A DNA stretch of 64,000 nucleotides from Treponema succinifaciens DSM 2489. Lineage in GTDB: Bacteria > Spirochaetota > Spirochaetia > Treponematales > Treponemataceae. The stretch lies in contig NC_015385.1 of NCBI RefSeq assembly GCF_000195275.1, positions 744,001 through 808,000 of the forward strand. Direction: 5' to 3'. The position numbers were made by a program, and so were the translations under genes. The notes beneath the pieces are model-generated. The model ran no database searches and was not told the origin of the DNA. It worked only from the letters and a program-made list of their open reading frames with translations. Shown here piece after piece: positions 25,583 to 35,769 of the stretch (position 1 is its first letter; every line of letters starts with the position of its first letter).

Positions 25583-27220
25583 TATGTTGTGCCATTTGTC
25601 AACATAAAAAACTCCTTTTGAGAAAAAATATAAAAAAAAACGGAAGGAAAGCGATAGATCGGCACATGGCCATTCTGATATACGTGGATTCGCCTGAAAA
25701 TCAGGTTTACCGACAGGTCAATGGTCCGCCTGGAATTCTTTCTCTCTAACTGCGAGCATAGGAAGTTAAAAAGTTTCCCGCTCATAAACCGCTCGAAGAT
25801 AATTCCTTAAATGCTCACAAATTCCTTCCGTTATGATACAAGTTAATTTTTCGCCAGAATATCTTTAGCGAAAGTTTCATCCCGCAGGTGATTTGATTTC
25901 ATTGCGCAATAAACTCCTCGACCGTTTTTTGAATGTCGGAAAGCTCCCCCTCATCAATTTTGTTCAAGGCAGTTTTCCTGTTGTCAACAAAATTCGTCAT
26001 TCCCCAGACAAAACATGCAAGCTCCCTTGCCCCCGCCGTCGTTACTAGATTGTAGGGGAGCCCTTTTTGGGAAAGATAAAGCATTCTTTTTCTGAGCCTG
26101 AGCGTGCACTTGTCCGCGTAAGAAACGATGGCGGCGGACGCATTTTTCTGCCGCTCTTTTACCCTGACTGATTTTGCCGTGACAACAGAATGCATTCTAA
26201 GGCTTCCCGCACACTCAACAAGAAGACTTCTGACTCTTGAATTCCCAGCCTTAGTAATCGCCGTGTGCCGTACCCTGTTTCCGCTTGAATCCTCGCCGGG
26301 ACAAAGTCCTGTAAAGCTTACGAAGGACTTCGCCTTTGAAAAACGGGAAAAATCCCCCGATTTCCGCGACAATCGAAATGGCGGAGACATAACTGATTCC
26401 AGAGATGCACACCAGGGCATCAATTTTTTCCCTCACTTCATCATCCTTGCAGAGTTCCAGAATCTTCGCCTCAATTCTCTGAACTTTGTCCATGAGCGTT
26501 ATTACTTCGGCGTGATATTCCTCAAATGATTCCTGAAGCCACTTGTCAGCGAAGTTCATCGTCCTGAGCCAAGCCATGTGAGCCTGCGTCCAGTAATGGC
26601 CGCTCTGAGGATAAGGCAAGCCCATTCGCAGCAGGAAAGAAAGGAGGTTCTGCTTTGCTTTTTTGAGCATGGTGATTTTTGCCGTCCTGACCCGTGTATA
26701 TTCCTTTATCGCCTCAAGTTTTTCAGAAGGAAGGCAGACAGGGCTGTAGGTTTTGAAGGCGAGAGTCTTTGCAAGAAGGCGGGCGTCCATCCTGTCTGTC
26801 TTGACTTTCTGACCAGGTGCCTTTGCTATTGTCGATGGGGCGATAATGACGCAGGCGAAGTCTTCTTTTTGAAGTTTTCTGCAAAGTCCGTATCCTGTGG
26901 GACCTGCCTCGTATCCAATAAGAAAAACTGCATCTTGCCCGACTGATTTTTGAAGGTTCTTCAGGTAGTGAAGCGTGTTTTCAAATTTGGAAGAGCTTTT
27001 GTGCTCCGCGAATAATTTGTCTTCACGGCTGTCATAAGCACAGAAAGAATTTGTGTCCTTGTGCACGTCAATTCCGACATAGATTACTTTTGTGTTCTCT
27101 GTTACATTGTTCATTGTAGTGCTCCTTTTTGCATGAGGCAGGTCATGCTTGTTGTTTTCTATTCCAAGTTTACGACCGAACCCTCGATTCTGCAAACCTG
27201 GTGGCACTACATATTGTCTA
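25583..27220 (-). mobile_element. IS1111-group element in attC, copy 4
   Basis: 1638 bp, one base longer than the standard copy because of a C insertion at about 26351. Same ends and orientation. Confidence 0.9.
25899..27114 (-). pseudogene. IS110-family transposase, frameshifted (copy 4)
   Basis: An extra C in the AAATCCCCCGA tract shifts the frame between the catalytic domain and the Tnp20 domain. The N-terminal frame ends at 26251 and the C-terminal part reads separately from 26423 down. Confidence 0.9.
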
Positions 27221-27427
27221 AGACTATGTTATACGCACAGCTCACTGAGCTGGAGAGGTTTAATAATGAAAAAAAGTATATATATTTTCGGAATTATCCC
27301 CTCATACACTCTTAATATAACATAAAATTCGACAAATTTTCATATTTTTTTTTACATTTTTATTTGATTTTTATTGACATAATAATCAAGATGTATTATA
27401 TTATAAACATCAGGAGGTAATAGAAAT

Positions 27428-27541
27428 GTGAAACGAAAAAAGAAAAAACTGTGGTCAAGAGCAGACAAAATCGCCTTGCTGGTTTTTCTGCTAGAACTTC
27501 TAAAGTTCATACTTGACCTGGTTTCTAAGCTGTCTGCTTAG
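27428..27541 (+). CDS. 37-aa basic-amphipathic peptide (IS1595 passenger, copy 2)
   Basis: Identical to the frame at 7739-7852: GTG start overlapping an ATG-TGA pair, AGGAGG site, poly-lysine N-terminus and one hydrophobic helix. Confidence 0.5.
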   Translation: MKRKKKKLWSRADKIALLVFLLELLKFILDLVSKLSA

Positions 27542-27616
27542 TTTTCCACCGTTCATAGATACCGCCAATATCTATGAACGGTTTAAAAATAATCAAATTA
27601 TATAGGAGTGTCAATA

Positions 27617-27694
27617 ATGAACAGAATGGAAAAAATACTGATAGCAATTTTAATTCTTCAAGTTTTGGATATTGCGTTAAGGTTTATAATGTAG
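27617..27694 (+). CDS. 25-aa hydrophobic peptide (IS1595 passenger, copy 2)
   Basis: Same as 7928-8005; AGGAG upstream, single hydrophobic helix. Confidence 0.4.
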   Translation: MNRMEKILIAILILQVLDIALRFIM

Positions 27695-27702
27695 GTGATT
27701 TT

Positions 27703-27903
27703 ATGGAAAAAACAACACAGCACGGCGGAACAAGAGCCGGAGCAGGCAGAAAAAAAGGAAGCACAACAAATAATACAGGATATAAAAACGGACGGATTGT
27801 CATTTCCTGCCTTGAATCTGAGGAAATGGCAATAAAACAAAAAGCAAAAGAACAGAATAAAACAGTAAGCAGGTTGATTATTGATTCTGTTTTGAAAAAC
27901 TAA
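27703..27903 (+). CDS. Small basic DNA-binding-like protein (IS1595 passenger, copy 2)
   Basis: Identical to the 66-residue protein at 8014-8214, with a HGGTRAGAGRKKG arm and a ribbon-helix-helix-like C-terminal half. It lies 16 bases before the transposase. Confidence 0.65.
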   Translation: MEKTTQHGGTRAGAGRKKGSTTNNTGYKNGRIVISCLESEEMAIKQKAKEQNKTVSRLIIDSVLKN

Positions 27904-27919
27904 AAAGCAGGAGGCATAT

Positions 27920-28831
27920 ATGACATTCTTTGATTTTATGATAAAGTTTCCGACTGAAAAAGCCGTTATAAAATACTTTCTCAAAATCAGATATAACGAT
28001 GTTCTTATATGCCCTCACTGCGGTTCAAAAGTTCGTGTTCAGCACAGAAATGACAATCTAAAACTTTGTAACTGCCATAACTGCAATAATACATTCTCAC
28101 CATTCAAAAACACAATCTTTGAAAAGTCATCAACAGACCTGCGTAAATGGTTCTATGCAATCCATTTATTTTTGAATTCTAAAAAAGGAATTTCCGGCTT
28201 GCAGTTACAGCGTGAAATCGGCGTAACATATAAAACAGCGTGGAGAATGCTCAAGCAGATACGCTCTGCAATGGGAAACACTGATATGTCAAAAGCATTT
28301 GAAGCAATGGTCGAAATTGACGAAACATATATCGGCGGTAAACCTAGAAAAATGAACGGCGAAACAGAGCCTTCAAAGCGTGGACGTGGAACTAAAAAAA
28401 CTCCTGTTGTAGGTGTAAAAGAAAGAAGTTCAAGCCACGTATTCGCAAAGGTAGCACTTCCAAACGAAGAAGGCAAGAAACTTACAGGAAAGCAGCTTTT
28501 CAATATTCTTGACAGCGTATGCAAGAAAGACGCAACGGTTCTGACCGATGATTTTAGAGGCTACAATTTTATGAACCATAAAAACACAAATAAAAACAAC
28601 TACTACAGAATCAGCGTAAATCATTTAGAAAGCATTTACAGCCTCGGCAACGGACTTCATACAAACGGAATTGAATCGTTCTGGGCACTGTTGAAGCGTG
28701 GAATTCTCGGAATTTATCATCACGTTTCTGTAGACTACTTGCAGGAATATGTAAACGAATTCTGTTTCCGGCAGAACAACGGAACAAGCTCATTTGATGT
28801 ACTGTTAAAGCAGGGGATATTTGCGGCATAA
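27920..28831 (+). CDS. IS1595-family (ISXO2-like) transposase, intact
   Basis: 303 residues with AGGAGG eight bases before the ATG. An N-terminal zinc ribbon (CPHCGSK...CNCHNC, about 34-57) is followed by an HTH-like segment (ISGLQLQREIGVTYKTAWRMLKQIR). The DDE-type core follows: VEIDETYIGGKPRK, VGVKERSS, VLTDDFRGY and HTNGIESFWALLKRGI. It is the probable source of activity for both copies in the window. Confidence 0.92.
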   Translation: MTFFDFMIKFPTEKAVIKYFLKIRYNDVLICPHCGSKVRVQHRNDNLKLCNCHNCNNTFSPFKNTIFEKSSTDLRKWFYAIHLFLNSKKGISGLQLQREIGVTYKTAWRMLKQIRSAMGNTDMSKAFEAMVEIDETYIGGKPRKMNGETEPSKRGRGTKKTPVVGVKERSSSHVFAKVALPNEEGKKLTGKQLFNILDSVCKKDATVLTDDFRGYNFMNHKNTNKNNYYRISVNHLESIYSLGNGLHTNGIESFWALLKRGILGIYHHVSVDYLQEYVNEFCFRQNNGTSSFDVLLKQGIFAA

Positions 28832-30595
28832 TTCAATATTGATTTAAATCCTTGAAATGTATAGTATAAAGATAAAGCCTTTCTTTTTGGCGAAAGAAAG
28901 GCTTTTGAAACGGATTATCAGATACTTTTGGGAAACGGCAATCTGATATTTATTAACAAAGGGAACAAATGTTCTCGCTTTTTGTATAATATTAAGCATT
29001 TATAAGTTATTTGTCAATATGATACAGAAAGCCTCTTAAAAGGATAAATTTAATGAGGTGTAAAAAAAATTACATTGATTTTTATGATGAACATTTTTTT
29101 GATTTAATATGGAAAGATTTTGAATTTTAGCATATAATAAAAAAACAAGAAATATAGTTTTGTCGTTTGTAATATTTCTTGTTTTTTTTAATAACTAAGA
29201 GTGTGTTAGGGGATAATTCCGTATATTTTTATTGGAATTTTATTCTCTTTATTTTCAGTCTTCGCAAATGATGCTTATACAAAAGTATCTGGAGGTTCAA
29301 TTCTTCCTATTTCCAAAACAAAAAATGAAAATATAAAAATGGAAAAAGAAGAAATAAATTTTACTTTATATAAAGATCATTATGACATTAATGTAAAATT
29401 TTATTTTATGAATTATGGACCAACAGAAACAATAGAAGTTGGATTTCCTCAATGGAAACATCGTCAACCAACCGAAGATGATTTCTTTTATTTCAAAAAC
29501 AAAGTAAATAATGTAACTACAAATTTTACTGTAAAAGAATTGGAAAAACCTGAACCATTAAATAAAAGTATGGTAATAACAAAATGGTATATTCGTTCAG
29601 TTACTTTTGAATCCAATGAAATAACTACAACAGAAGTAGAATACTCCGCCCCTTATGGCGTTTATGGGAGTTCAAAATCTGCTGATTATTTATTTGGAAC
29701 TGGAGCTACCTGGAAAGATTGTATCGGTGAAATGATTATAAAAATTACGAATACAACTGATGATGTTTGGATTAATGCAATTAGAATTGATAATTCTGAT
29801 TTAGGAAATATTATCAGAGAAAATAATACAATAGTTATACAGAAAAAAAATGTTTATCCAAAAATCGAATCTGAAATTTTCCTAGAGTTAGACAGGGTCC
29901 CTGATTGTCTGGTCAGTTTACGGGTAATAAACCCTGAAAGAAGATGGGATTTTAGAGATTATATTATTTCTGAATCTGAATCTAAATTAAAATTTTATTC
30001 TACAACACAATTAAGATATTTAAGAAATTTAATTTTTGCTGCCTATGGGCATACTTTTAAATCAGATGATATAAATCAATGGCTTAAAAAATATTGTTCA
30101 GATTGGTATATTCCGAAAGGAACTGTTACAGAAAAACAATTTAATGAAAATGAAAAAAAGAATCTTGCATTAATTCAACAAGAGGAAGCAAGAAGAAATA
30201 ATCCTCCTATCAATTATCTAAATGAATATTTTGATAATGAAAAATATTCAACTATAAGTTCAAAAATGGAAAATATTTATTTATCATATATTGAAAGAGA
30301 TAATACAAAACTAGTAACAAAAGGTTTAATCTACAATAAGATAGATAATGTAATTCAGCCATTATTTTTCATTGACGGGTATATTATAAAAGATAAAGAT
30401 TCTAATCAGGTTTCTTATCCTATTGCCACTCAAGAATTCTTTGGATGGAAAATAGAATTAAACAAAACATCTATATCATTTCAAATATTTACAAATCAAG
30501 GAAAAAATACTACTGATTCAATTAAATTTCTTTGGAATGATAGAGAAAGAAAGTTTGAGAAATCTAGAATTAACCCGTTGGATTTATAATAATAT

Positions 30596-30659
30596 CGTAT
30601 AACAAAGGTTCGTAGCCGACACGCGGTCAAGCCGCGTGCGGTACAACCCGTTGTTATGC
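30596..30659 (+). other. attC site
   Basis: CGTATAAC, GGTTCGTAGCCG stem, ACGCGG-TCAAG-CCGCGT hairpin, GTTATGC core. The leader hairpin of the next cassette is degenerate (GGCTCACTAGGGTGG). Confidence 0.9.
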
Positions 30660-30736
30660 CCACGGCTCACTAGGGTGGTAGTTTTATAAAGATCAAAAAT
30701 TTGATATAATTGTTCCAAAATTTTAGGAGCATTAGA

Positions 30737-31912
30737 ATGGGTTTTACACATATAGACTGTTTTAGTGGACCAGGGGGTATTTGCACAGGGCTTCACGCCG
30801 CAGGATTTGAAACTAAGGTTGCTATTGAGTTTATTAAAAGTTGCGTTGATACCTATTCGAAAAATCATCCGGAAGTCCATGTAATACATTCTGATATAAG
30901 AAATGTCTCAAAAGAACAAATCTTACCTTTTATTCCTAAAGGTGGTATCGATTTAGTAACTTCTGGAATGCCTTGTGAAACTTTTTCAACTGCTGGAAAT
31001 ACATCCCGCTCGTTCTATGATGACAGACAGTTTCTTTTTAGAGAAGGAATTCGAATCGCAGAAATAGTAAATGCAAAACTTATACTTTTTGAAAATGTTC
31101 CGGCAATTACAACAAAAACAGTTTCAAAAGATTCAAATGAATTAATTGTTTCTGTTCTAAAAGAAGAATTAAAAGAAGCTGGTTATGGTAATCTCAAAGA
31201 ATTTGTTCTTTGTGCTACAGATTTTGGAGTTCCTCAGACACGCAAAAGATTTTTTATTCTTGCTTCAAAAAATCCAACAACTGAATTATCTGCACCAACA
31301 CCAACTTGTAAAAAAACTGTTACCGTGCAAGATGCCTTCGCAGGATTAAAAAATGTAATTCCAAATTCTAATCAAGAAGAAACAGAATATAGCAATTCTT
31401 CATCAATGTTTGAAAAACTAATGAGAGATGATGATTTTTGGAGAAGAACAAATCCGCAGCCTGACAAAGTAACTTATCAAATGCCAATGAAACATAGAGC
31501 ATGTACTTTAAAAAGGTTTGAATTGCTAAATCCGGGTGACAGTTTAAAAGATTTATTCGATAGGTACGAAGGCGCTGAAAGAGAGGAACTTCAAAAACAA
31601 CGGATTTTACCTAAGAAAATGTTCATAAAACGTAATTATAGATTAGTATCTAGTGAACCTTCTCCTACTGTTACAAGTCACTGTTTAGATGAATTTGTAC
31701 ATCCTAAATATAATCGTGCTTTAACAGTTCGCGAATGTGCAAGATTGCAATCATTTCCTGATTCCTATGATTTTTGCGGAGGTCCATATATTACACCTCA
31801 TTTACACAATAACATTCAGGACAAATACGAACAGATTGGCGATGCTGTTCCACCACTCTTGGCTTACGCATGGGGTATCAAAATAAACGAAATATTGGAG
31901 AATTATAAATAA
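30737..31912 (+). CDS. C5 DNA cytosine methyltransferase (BsaWI-type partner)
   Basis: The 391-residue protein has motif I HIDCFSGPGGICTGLHAAGF (5-24) and motif IV SGMPCETFSTAG with catalytic C80. The usual PCQ is PCE here. It also has motif VI LFENVPAI, motif VIII PQTRKRFFILA, and motif X EQIGDAVPPLLAYAWG, where D replaces the usual N. The start at 30737 has AGGAG eight bases upstream. It overlaps the nuclease gene by one base (TAATG). It should methylate the sequence cut by that nuclease. Confidence 0.85.
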   Translation: MGFTHIDCFSGPGGICTGLHAAGFETKVAIEFIKSCVDTYSKNHPEVHVIHSDIRNVSKEQILPFIPKGGIDLVTSGMPCETFSTAGNTSRSFYDDRQFLFREGIRIAEIVNAKLILFENVPAITTKTVSKDSNELIVSVLKEELKEAGYGNLKEFVLCATDFGVPQTRKRFFILASKNPTTELSAPTPTCKKTVTVQDAFAGLKNVIPNSNQEETEYSNSSSMFEKLMRDDDFWRRTNPQPDKVTYQMPMKHRACTLKRFELLNPGDSLKDLFDRYEGAEREELQKQRILPKKMFIKRNYRLVSSEPSPTVTSHCLDEFVHPKYNRALTVRECARLQSFPDSYDFCGGPYITPHLHNNIQDKYEQIGDAVPPLLAYAWGIKINEILENYK

Positions 31913-32802
31913 TGGAAGATTTAAAAAATTTTTGTGATAATATTTATGAAACTACTTATACTTGTACAGTGGATGAACAAAAACAAGAACTTATAACAAA
32001 GAGTCATGGAAAATCTCTTTCTCAAACGAAACTTGATGAAATAGAAGTTGCCGCACAAAAAGAAGCCATAAAACAGTCTGTTTTAAAAGGCATGCGTGAA
32101 TTTCCAACAGTTGAAGTTGAAGAGATTTGGAAAACAATTTATGAAATACATGTTCATAGAAAAAGTGGCATTGACAATGCCGAAATAATTGCAAAAGTAA
32201 TAAGTGCAGACCAAAGTTGGAAAAAGTCTAGCGGACATGCCTTTGAAGAAATGGTTAAATTTCTCGCTTCTGTTGCATTAAAAGATACTGAAATAGAAAT
32301 AATACTTCAACGAGATTTAAATGTACTTATAAAAGCAAATGAGTTAGGTAATGAGCCAAGAGATATAAGCTGGTTAAAAGAACAAGTAAAGGGAAATGTA
32401 TTTGATTTATATGCAACTCTTACTCATGAAAATAAAAAATATTGTTTTGGCTGTATTCAAGCAAAAACAAGTGTTCGAGATAGAGTTACTAGAGATAGAG
32501 AACCTTCTATTGCTGCAATGAAATCATTCTTTTGGAGTACGATTTTTGTTTTAGATGGAACATTTTTAAAACTTCCAAAATTTGTAGCAATGGTAAATGG
32601 CGGAACAACAGAGTTTAAAGAAAATGGTTGGCACTCTATGTTTGTATTTTCCGAAAAATATTCAAAAGATAGAATTTTTTCTACAGATTTAGATTTGAAA
32701 CATTTTAAAGAACAAGCGATAGAAGCTGCAGATTTTTGGTTAAAACAAAGACAATGGTTTAACCAAGAGTGGAAAACAAATTGTTTCGTAGAAGGACAGT
32801 AA
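31912..32802 (+). CDS. BsaWI-like type II restriction endonuclease
   Basis: The 296-residue protein resembles the BsaWI family of CCGG-type nucleases (WCCGGW for BsaWI itself). Recognisable stretches are SWKKSSGHAFEEMVKFLASVALKD, VFDLYATL, CIQAKTSVRDRVTRDREPSIAAMKSFFWS and VLDGTFLKLPKFVAMVNGG. D in VFDLY and the QAK lysine likely belong to the PD-(D/E)XK centre. The RDRE motif matches the CCGG-recognition arginine motif of this group. Specificity is inferred from the family. Confidence 0.75.
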   Translation: MEDLKNFCDNIYETTYTCTVDEQKQELITKSHGKSLSQTKLDEIEVAAQKEAIKQSVLKGMREFPTVEVEEIWKTIYEIHVHRKSGIDNAEIIAKVISADQSWKKSSGHAFEEMVKFLASVALKDTEIEIILQRDLNVLIKANELGNEPRDISWLKEQVKGNVFDLYATLTHENKKYCFGCIQAKTSVRDRVTRDREPSIAAMKSFFWSTIFVLDGTFLKLPKFVAMVNGGTTEFKENGWHSMFVFSEKYSKDRIFSTDLDLKHFKEQAIEAADFWLKQRQWFNQEWKTNCFVEGQ

Positions 32803-32860
32803 AAAAAAGCATAACAAAGCTTCAAATCCGACAAATCGGTCAAACCGGTTTGCGGTTTGA

Positions 32861-34497
32861 TATGTTGTGCCATTTGTCAACATAAAAAACTCCTTTTGAG
32901 AAAAAATATAAAAAAAAACGGAAGGAAAGCGATAGATCGGCACATGGCCATTCTGATATACGTGGATTCGCCTGAAAATCAGGTTTACCGACAGGTCAAT
33001 GGTCCGCCTGGAATTCTTTCTCTCTAACTGCGAGCATAGGAAGTTAAAAAGTTTCCCGCTCATAAACCGCTCGAAGATAATTCCTTAAATGCTCACAAAT
33101 TCCTTCCGTTATGATACAAGTTAATTTTTCGCCAGAATATCTTTAGCGAAAGTTTCATCCCGCAGGTGATTTGATTTCATTGCGCAATAAACTCCTCGAC
33201 CGTTTTTTGAATGTCGGAAAGCTCCCCCTCATCAATTTTGTTCAAGGCAGTTTTCCTGTTGTCAACAAAATTCATCATTCCCCAGACAAAACATGCAAGC
33301 TCCCTTGCCCCCGCCGTCGTTACTAGATTGTAGGGGAGCCCTTTTTGGGAAAGATAAAGCATTCTTTTTCTGAGCCTGAGCGTGCACTTGTCCGCGTAAG
33401 AAACGATGGCGGCGGACGCATTTTTCTGCCGCTCTTTTACCCTGACTGATTTTGCCGTGACAACAGAATGCATTCTAAGGCTTCCCGCACACTCAACAAG
33501 AAGACTTCTGACTCTTGAATTCCCAGCTTTCGTAATCGCCGTGTGCCGTACCCTGTTTCCGCTTGAATCCTCGCCGGGACAAAGTCCTATAAAGCTTACG
33601 AAGGACTTCGCCTTTGAAAAACGGGAAAAATCCCCGATTTCCGCGACAATCGAAATAGCGGAGACATAACTGATTCCAGAGATGCACACCAGGGCATCAA
33701 TTTTTTCCCTCACTTCATCATCCTTGCAGAGTTCCAGAATCTTCGCCTCAATTCTCTGAACTTTGTCCATGAGCGTTATTACTTCGGCGTGATATTCCTC
33801 AAATGATTCCTGAAGCCACTTGTCAGCGAAGTTCATCGTCCTGAGCCAAGCCATGTGAGCCTGCGTCCAGTAATGGCCGCTCTGAGGATAAGGCAAGCCC
33901 ATTCGCAGCAGGAAAGAAAGGAGGTTCTGCTTTGCTTTTTTGAGCATGGTGATTTTTGCCGTCCTGACCCGTGTATATTCCTTTATCGCCTCAAGTTTTT
34001 CAGAAGGAAGGCAGACAGGGCTGTAGGTTTTGAAGGCGAGAGTCTTTGCAAGAAGGCGGGCGTCCATCCTGTCTGTCTTGACTTTCTGACCAGGTGCCTT
34101 TGCTATTGTCGATGGGGCGATAATGACGCAGGCGAAGTCTTCTTTTTGAAGTTTTCTGCAAAGTCCGTATCCTGTGGGACCTGCCTCGTATCCAATAAGA
34201 AAAACTGCATCTTGCCCGACTGATTTTTGAAGGTTCTTCAGGTAGTGAAGCGTGTTTTCAAATTTGGAAGAGCTTTTGTGCTCCGCGAATAATTTGTCTT
34301 CACGGCTGTCATAAGCACAGAAAGAATTTGTGTCCTTGTGCACGTCAATTCCGACATAGATTACTTTTGTGTTCTCTGTTACATTGTTCATTGTAGTGCT
34401 CCTTTTTGCATGAGGCAGGTCATGCTTGTTGTTTTCTATTCCAAGTTTACGACCGAACCCTCGATTCTGCAAACCTGGTGGCACTACATATTGTCTA
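32861..34497 (-). mobile_element. IS1111-group element in attC, copy 5
   Basis: 1637 bp, same ends and orientation; shares the FIGL variant (CCTATAAAG) with copies 6 and 7. Confidence 0.9.
33177..34391 (-). CDS. IS110-family transposase, intact (copy 5)
   Basis: 404 residues, full DEDD and Tnp20 motifs; threonine to isoleucine change in the F(T/I)GLCPGED motif relative to copy 1. The start is set by AGGAG. Confidence 0.9.
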   Translation of the reverse strand: MNNVTENTKVIYVGIDVHKDTNSFCAYDSREDKLFAEHKSSSKFENTLHYLKNLQKSVGQDAVFLIGYEAGPTGYGLCRKLQKEDFACVIIAPSTIAKAPGQKVKTDRMDARLLAKTLAFKTYSPVCLPSEKLEAIKEYTRVRTAKITMLKKAKQNLLSFLLRMGLPYPQSGHYWTQAHMAWLRTMNFADKWLQESFEEYHAEVITLMDKVQRIEAKILELCKDDEVREKIDALVCISGISYVSAISIVAEIGDFSRFSKAKSFVSFIGLCPGEDSSGNRVRHTAITKAGNSRVRSLLVECAGSLRMHSVVTAKSVRVKERQKNASAAIVSYADKCTLRLRKRMLYLSQKGLPYNLVTTAGARELACFVWGMMNFVDNRKTALNKIDEGELSDIQKTVEEFIAQ

Positions 34498-34595
34498 ACT
34501 CATTGTTATGCTCACAGCCCACTGGGCTGGTAGTTTTATAGAAATATAGAATTTTGAGTTTAACATTTTTATCTGTATCCAAAAAGGAAGGAAAA

Positions 34596-35663
34596 ATGGA
34601 AAAGTCAAATAAAAGAATTGTTTATGCAGATTTATTGAGAATCATTGCTACTTTTGCAGTAATTGTTTTACATGTTTCAGCATCAAAATGGTATGACACT
34701 CCAGTAAAAGACTTTAATTGGCAAATATATAATTTATATGATTCTTTAGTGCGCTGGGCAGTTCCTATTTTTATAATGCTAAGCGGAATGTTTTTTCTAA
34801 ATCCTGAAAAATTTATTTCAACAAGTAATATTATTAAAAAATATATTTTTAGAATTTTACTTGCAATAATTGTTTGGGGATTGTTTTATCAGGCTTATGA
34901 AATTATTGATAAGTTTATTTTTAGAAATGAATCAATCACCTTTAAAAGAGTTATCGTGGCCTTCGAAAAAATTCCGTTTGGTCCACCTTGGTATCATCTT
35001 TGGTATCTTTACATGCTTATTGGTTTATATTTGCTAACACCTATTTATCGCATCTTTGTAAAAAACGCAGAAGAAAAATACATTAGATACTTATTAATTT
35101 TATTCTTTTTATTTGGTCTTGTCTTGCCGTTTCTCAAAAAGGTTCTTTTACATTTTGATTCGCGATTAAATATAAACTTTGAAATTTCGGAACTCATAAA
35201 TTATTCTGGATACTATTTTGCCGGGTATTATTTTTCAAAGTATCCAATAAATAAGAATGCAAAAATTGGAATTTACATTTTGGGTTTTTTATCATTTATC
35301 TTTACAATTATTTGTACTTCTTATATTTCAATAAAAAATGGAGAACCTAACGGGTATTTATATGGAAATTTATTACCTACAACAATGTTTGAAGCTTTCA
35401 CAATATTTTTATTAATAAAATCAATTGATGAAAAAGAATTCTCGGAGAAAAAGGCTCAAATAATTTCTGAAATAAGTAAAAGTACATTTGGAATTTATCT
35501 TATTCACGATTTTATAAAATCTGTAATTTTTATGGTTGGAATTACATCAGATTTTATTAATCCACTTCTTGCAGTTCCAGTTTCTTCTGTTGTTATATTT
35601 GTGATTTCTCTTTGTATAATTTTTTTTACTAGAAAAATCCCTGTAAGTAAATATATAATGTAG
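34596..35663 (+). CDS. Acyltransferase family 3 membrane protein (copy 3, diverged)
   Basis: 355 residues, very close to the copies at 4793 and 17721 with about ten substitutions (for example IIDKF for IIGKF, FEKIPFG for FAKIPLG, IYILG for IYSLG). Same leader, ribosome site and attC. The start at 34596 has GGAAGG upstream; an in-frame ATG at 34554 lies in the leader. It is a diverged third copy of this cassette. Confidence 0.85.
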   Translation: MEKSNKRIVYADLLRIIATFAVIVLHVSASKWYDTPVKDFNWQIYNLYDSLVRWAVPIFIMLSGMFFLNPEKFISTSNIIKKYIFRILLAIIVWGLFYQAYEIIDKFIFRNESITFKRVIVAFEKIPFGPPWYHLWYLYMLIGLYLLTPIYRIFVKNAEEKYIRYLLILFFLFGLVLPFLKKVLLHFDSRLNINFEISELINYSGYYFAGYYFSKYPINKNAKIGIYILGFLSFIFTIICTSYISIKNGEPNGYLYGNLLPTTMFEAFTIFLLIKSIDEKEFSEKKAQIISEISKSTFGIYLIHDFIKSVIFMVGITSDFINPLLAVPVSSVVIFVISLCIIFFTRKIPVSKYIM

Positions 35664-35671
35664 AAAAGAAA

Positions 35672-35736
35672 GCATAACAAAGCTTCAAAGCGGATGTCGC
35701 GGTCAAGCCGCGCCACCGTTTAAGCAATTGTTATGG
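35672..35736 (+). other. attC site
   Basis: Same as the site at 5869 (GCATAAC, CGCGG-TCAAG-CCGCG), core GTTATGG. Leader palindrome CAGGCCA-C-TGGCCTG at 35740-35754. Confidence 0.9.
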
Positions 35737-35769
35737 CGACAGGCCACTGGCCTGCTTATGATGGAGTAT

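Larger units (their letters stand above)
25530..27234 (+). other. Chimeric attC site split by IS1111-group element (copy 4)
   Basis: Left: CACATAAC, AGCTTCAAAGCGGATGTCG arm of one attC type, switching within CGGTCAAGCCG to the GGTTTGCGGTTTGA arm of another type, so the two arms no longer pair. Right: AGACTAT and GTTATAC (27228-27234). Leader palindrome CAGCTCA-C-TGAGCTG at 27238-27252. Confidence 0.8.
27289..29221 (+). mobile_element. IS1595-family element with passenger genes, copy 2
   Basis: 1933 bp with the same terminal repeats as copy 1, flanked by a perfect 8-bp duplication TATATTTT (27281-27288, 29222-29229). It contains the 37-aa peptide (27428-27541), the 25-aa peptide (27617-27694), the 66-aa protein and an intact transposase. 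The clean target duplications of both copies show two independent insertions. Confidence 0.9.
27266..30589 (+). pseudogene. Secreted DUF4424/YARHG-like protein, split by IS1595 element
   Basis: Joining 27288 to 29230 restores a frame of about 460 residues starting MKKSIYIFIGILFSLFSVFAN, a clean signal peptide. The mature N-terminus (SGGSILPISKTKNENIKMEKEEI, then VKFYFMNYGPTETIEVGFP) resembles DUF4424. Near the middle, LRYLRNLIFAAYGHTFKSDDI...WYIPKG...NEKKNLALIQQEE is a YARHG domain. The IS entered inside the signal peptide codons, so the long remaining frame from 29339 lacks an export signal. It is the only gene of its cassette. Confidence 0.75.
32809..34511 (+). other. attC site split by IS1111-group element (copy 5)
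   Basis: Left: GCATAAC, AGCTTCAAATCCG arm, AAATCGG-TCAAA-CCGGTTT hairpin with a mismatch. Right: ACTCATT and GTTATGC (34505-34511). Left GCTTC and right GAACT do not pair, so the halves are from different sites. Leader palindrome at 34515-34529. Confidence 0.8.
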
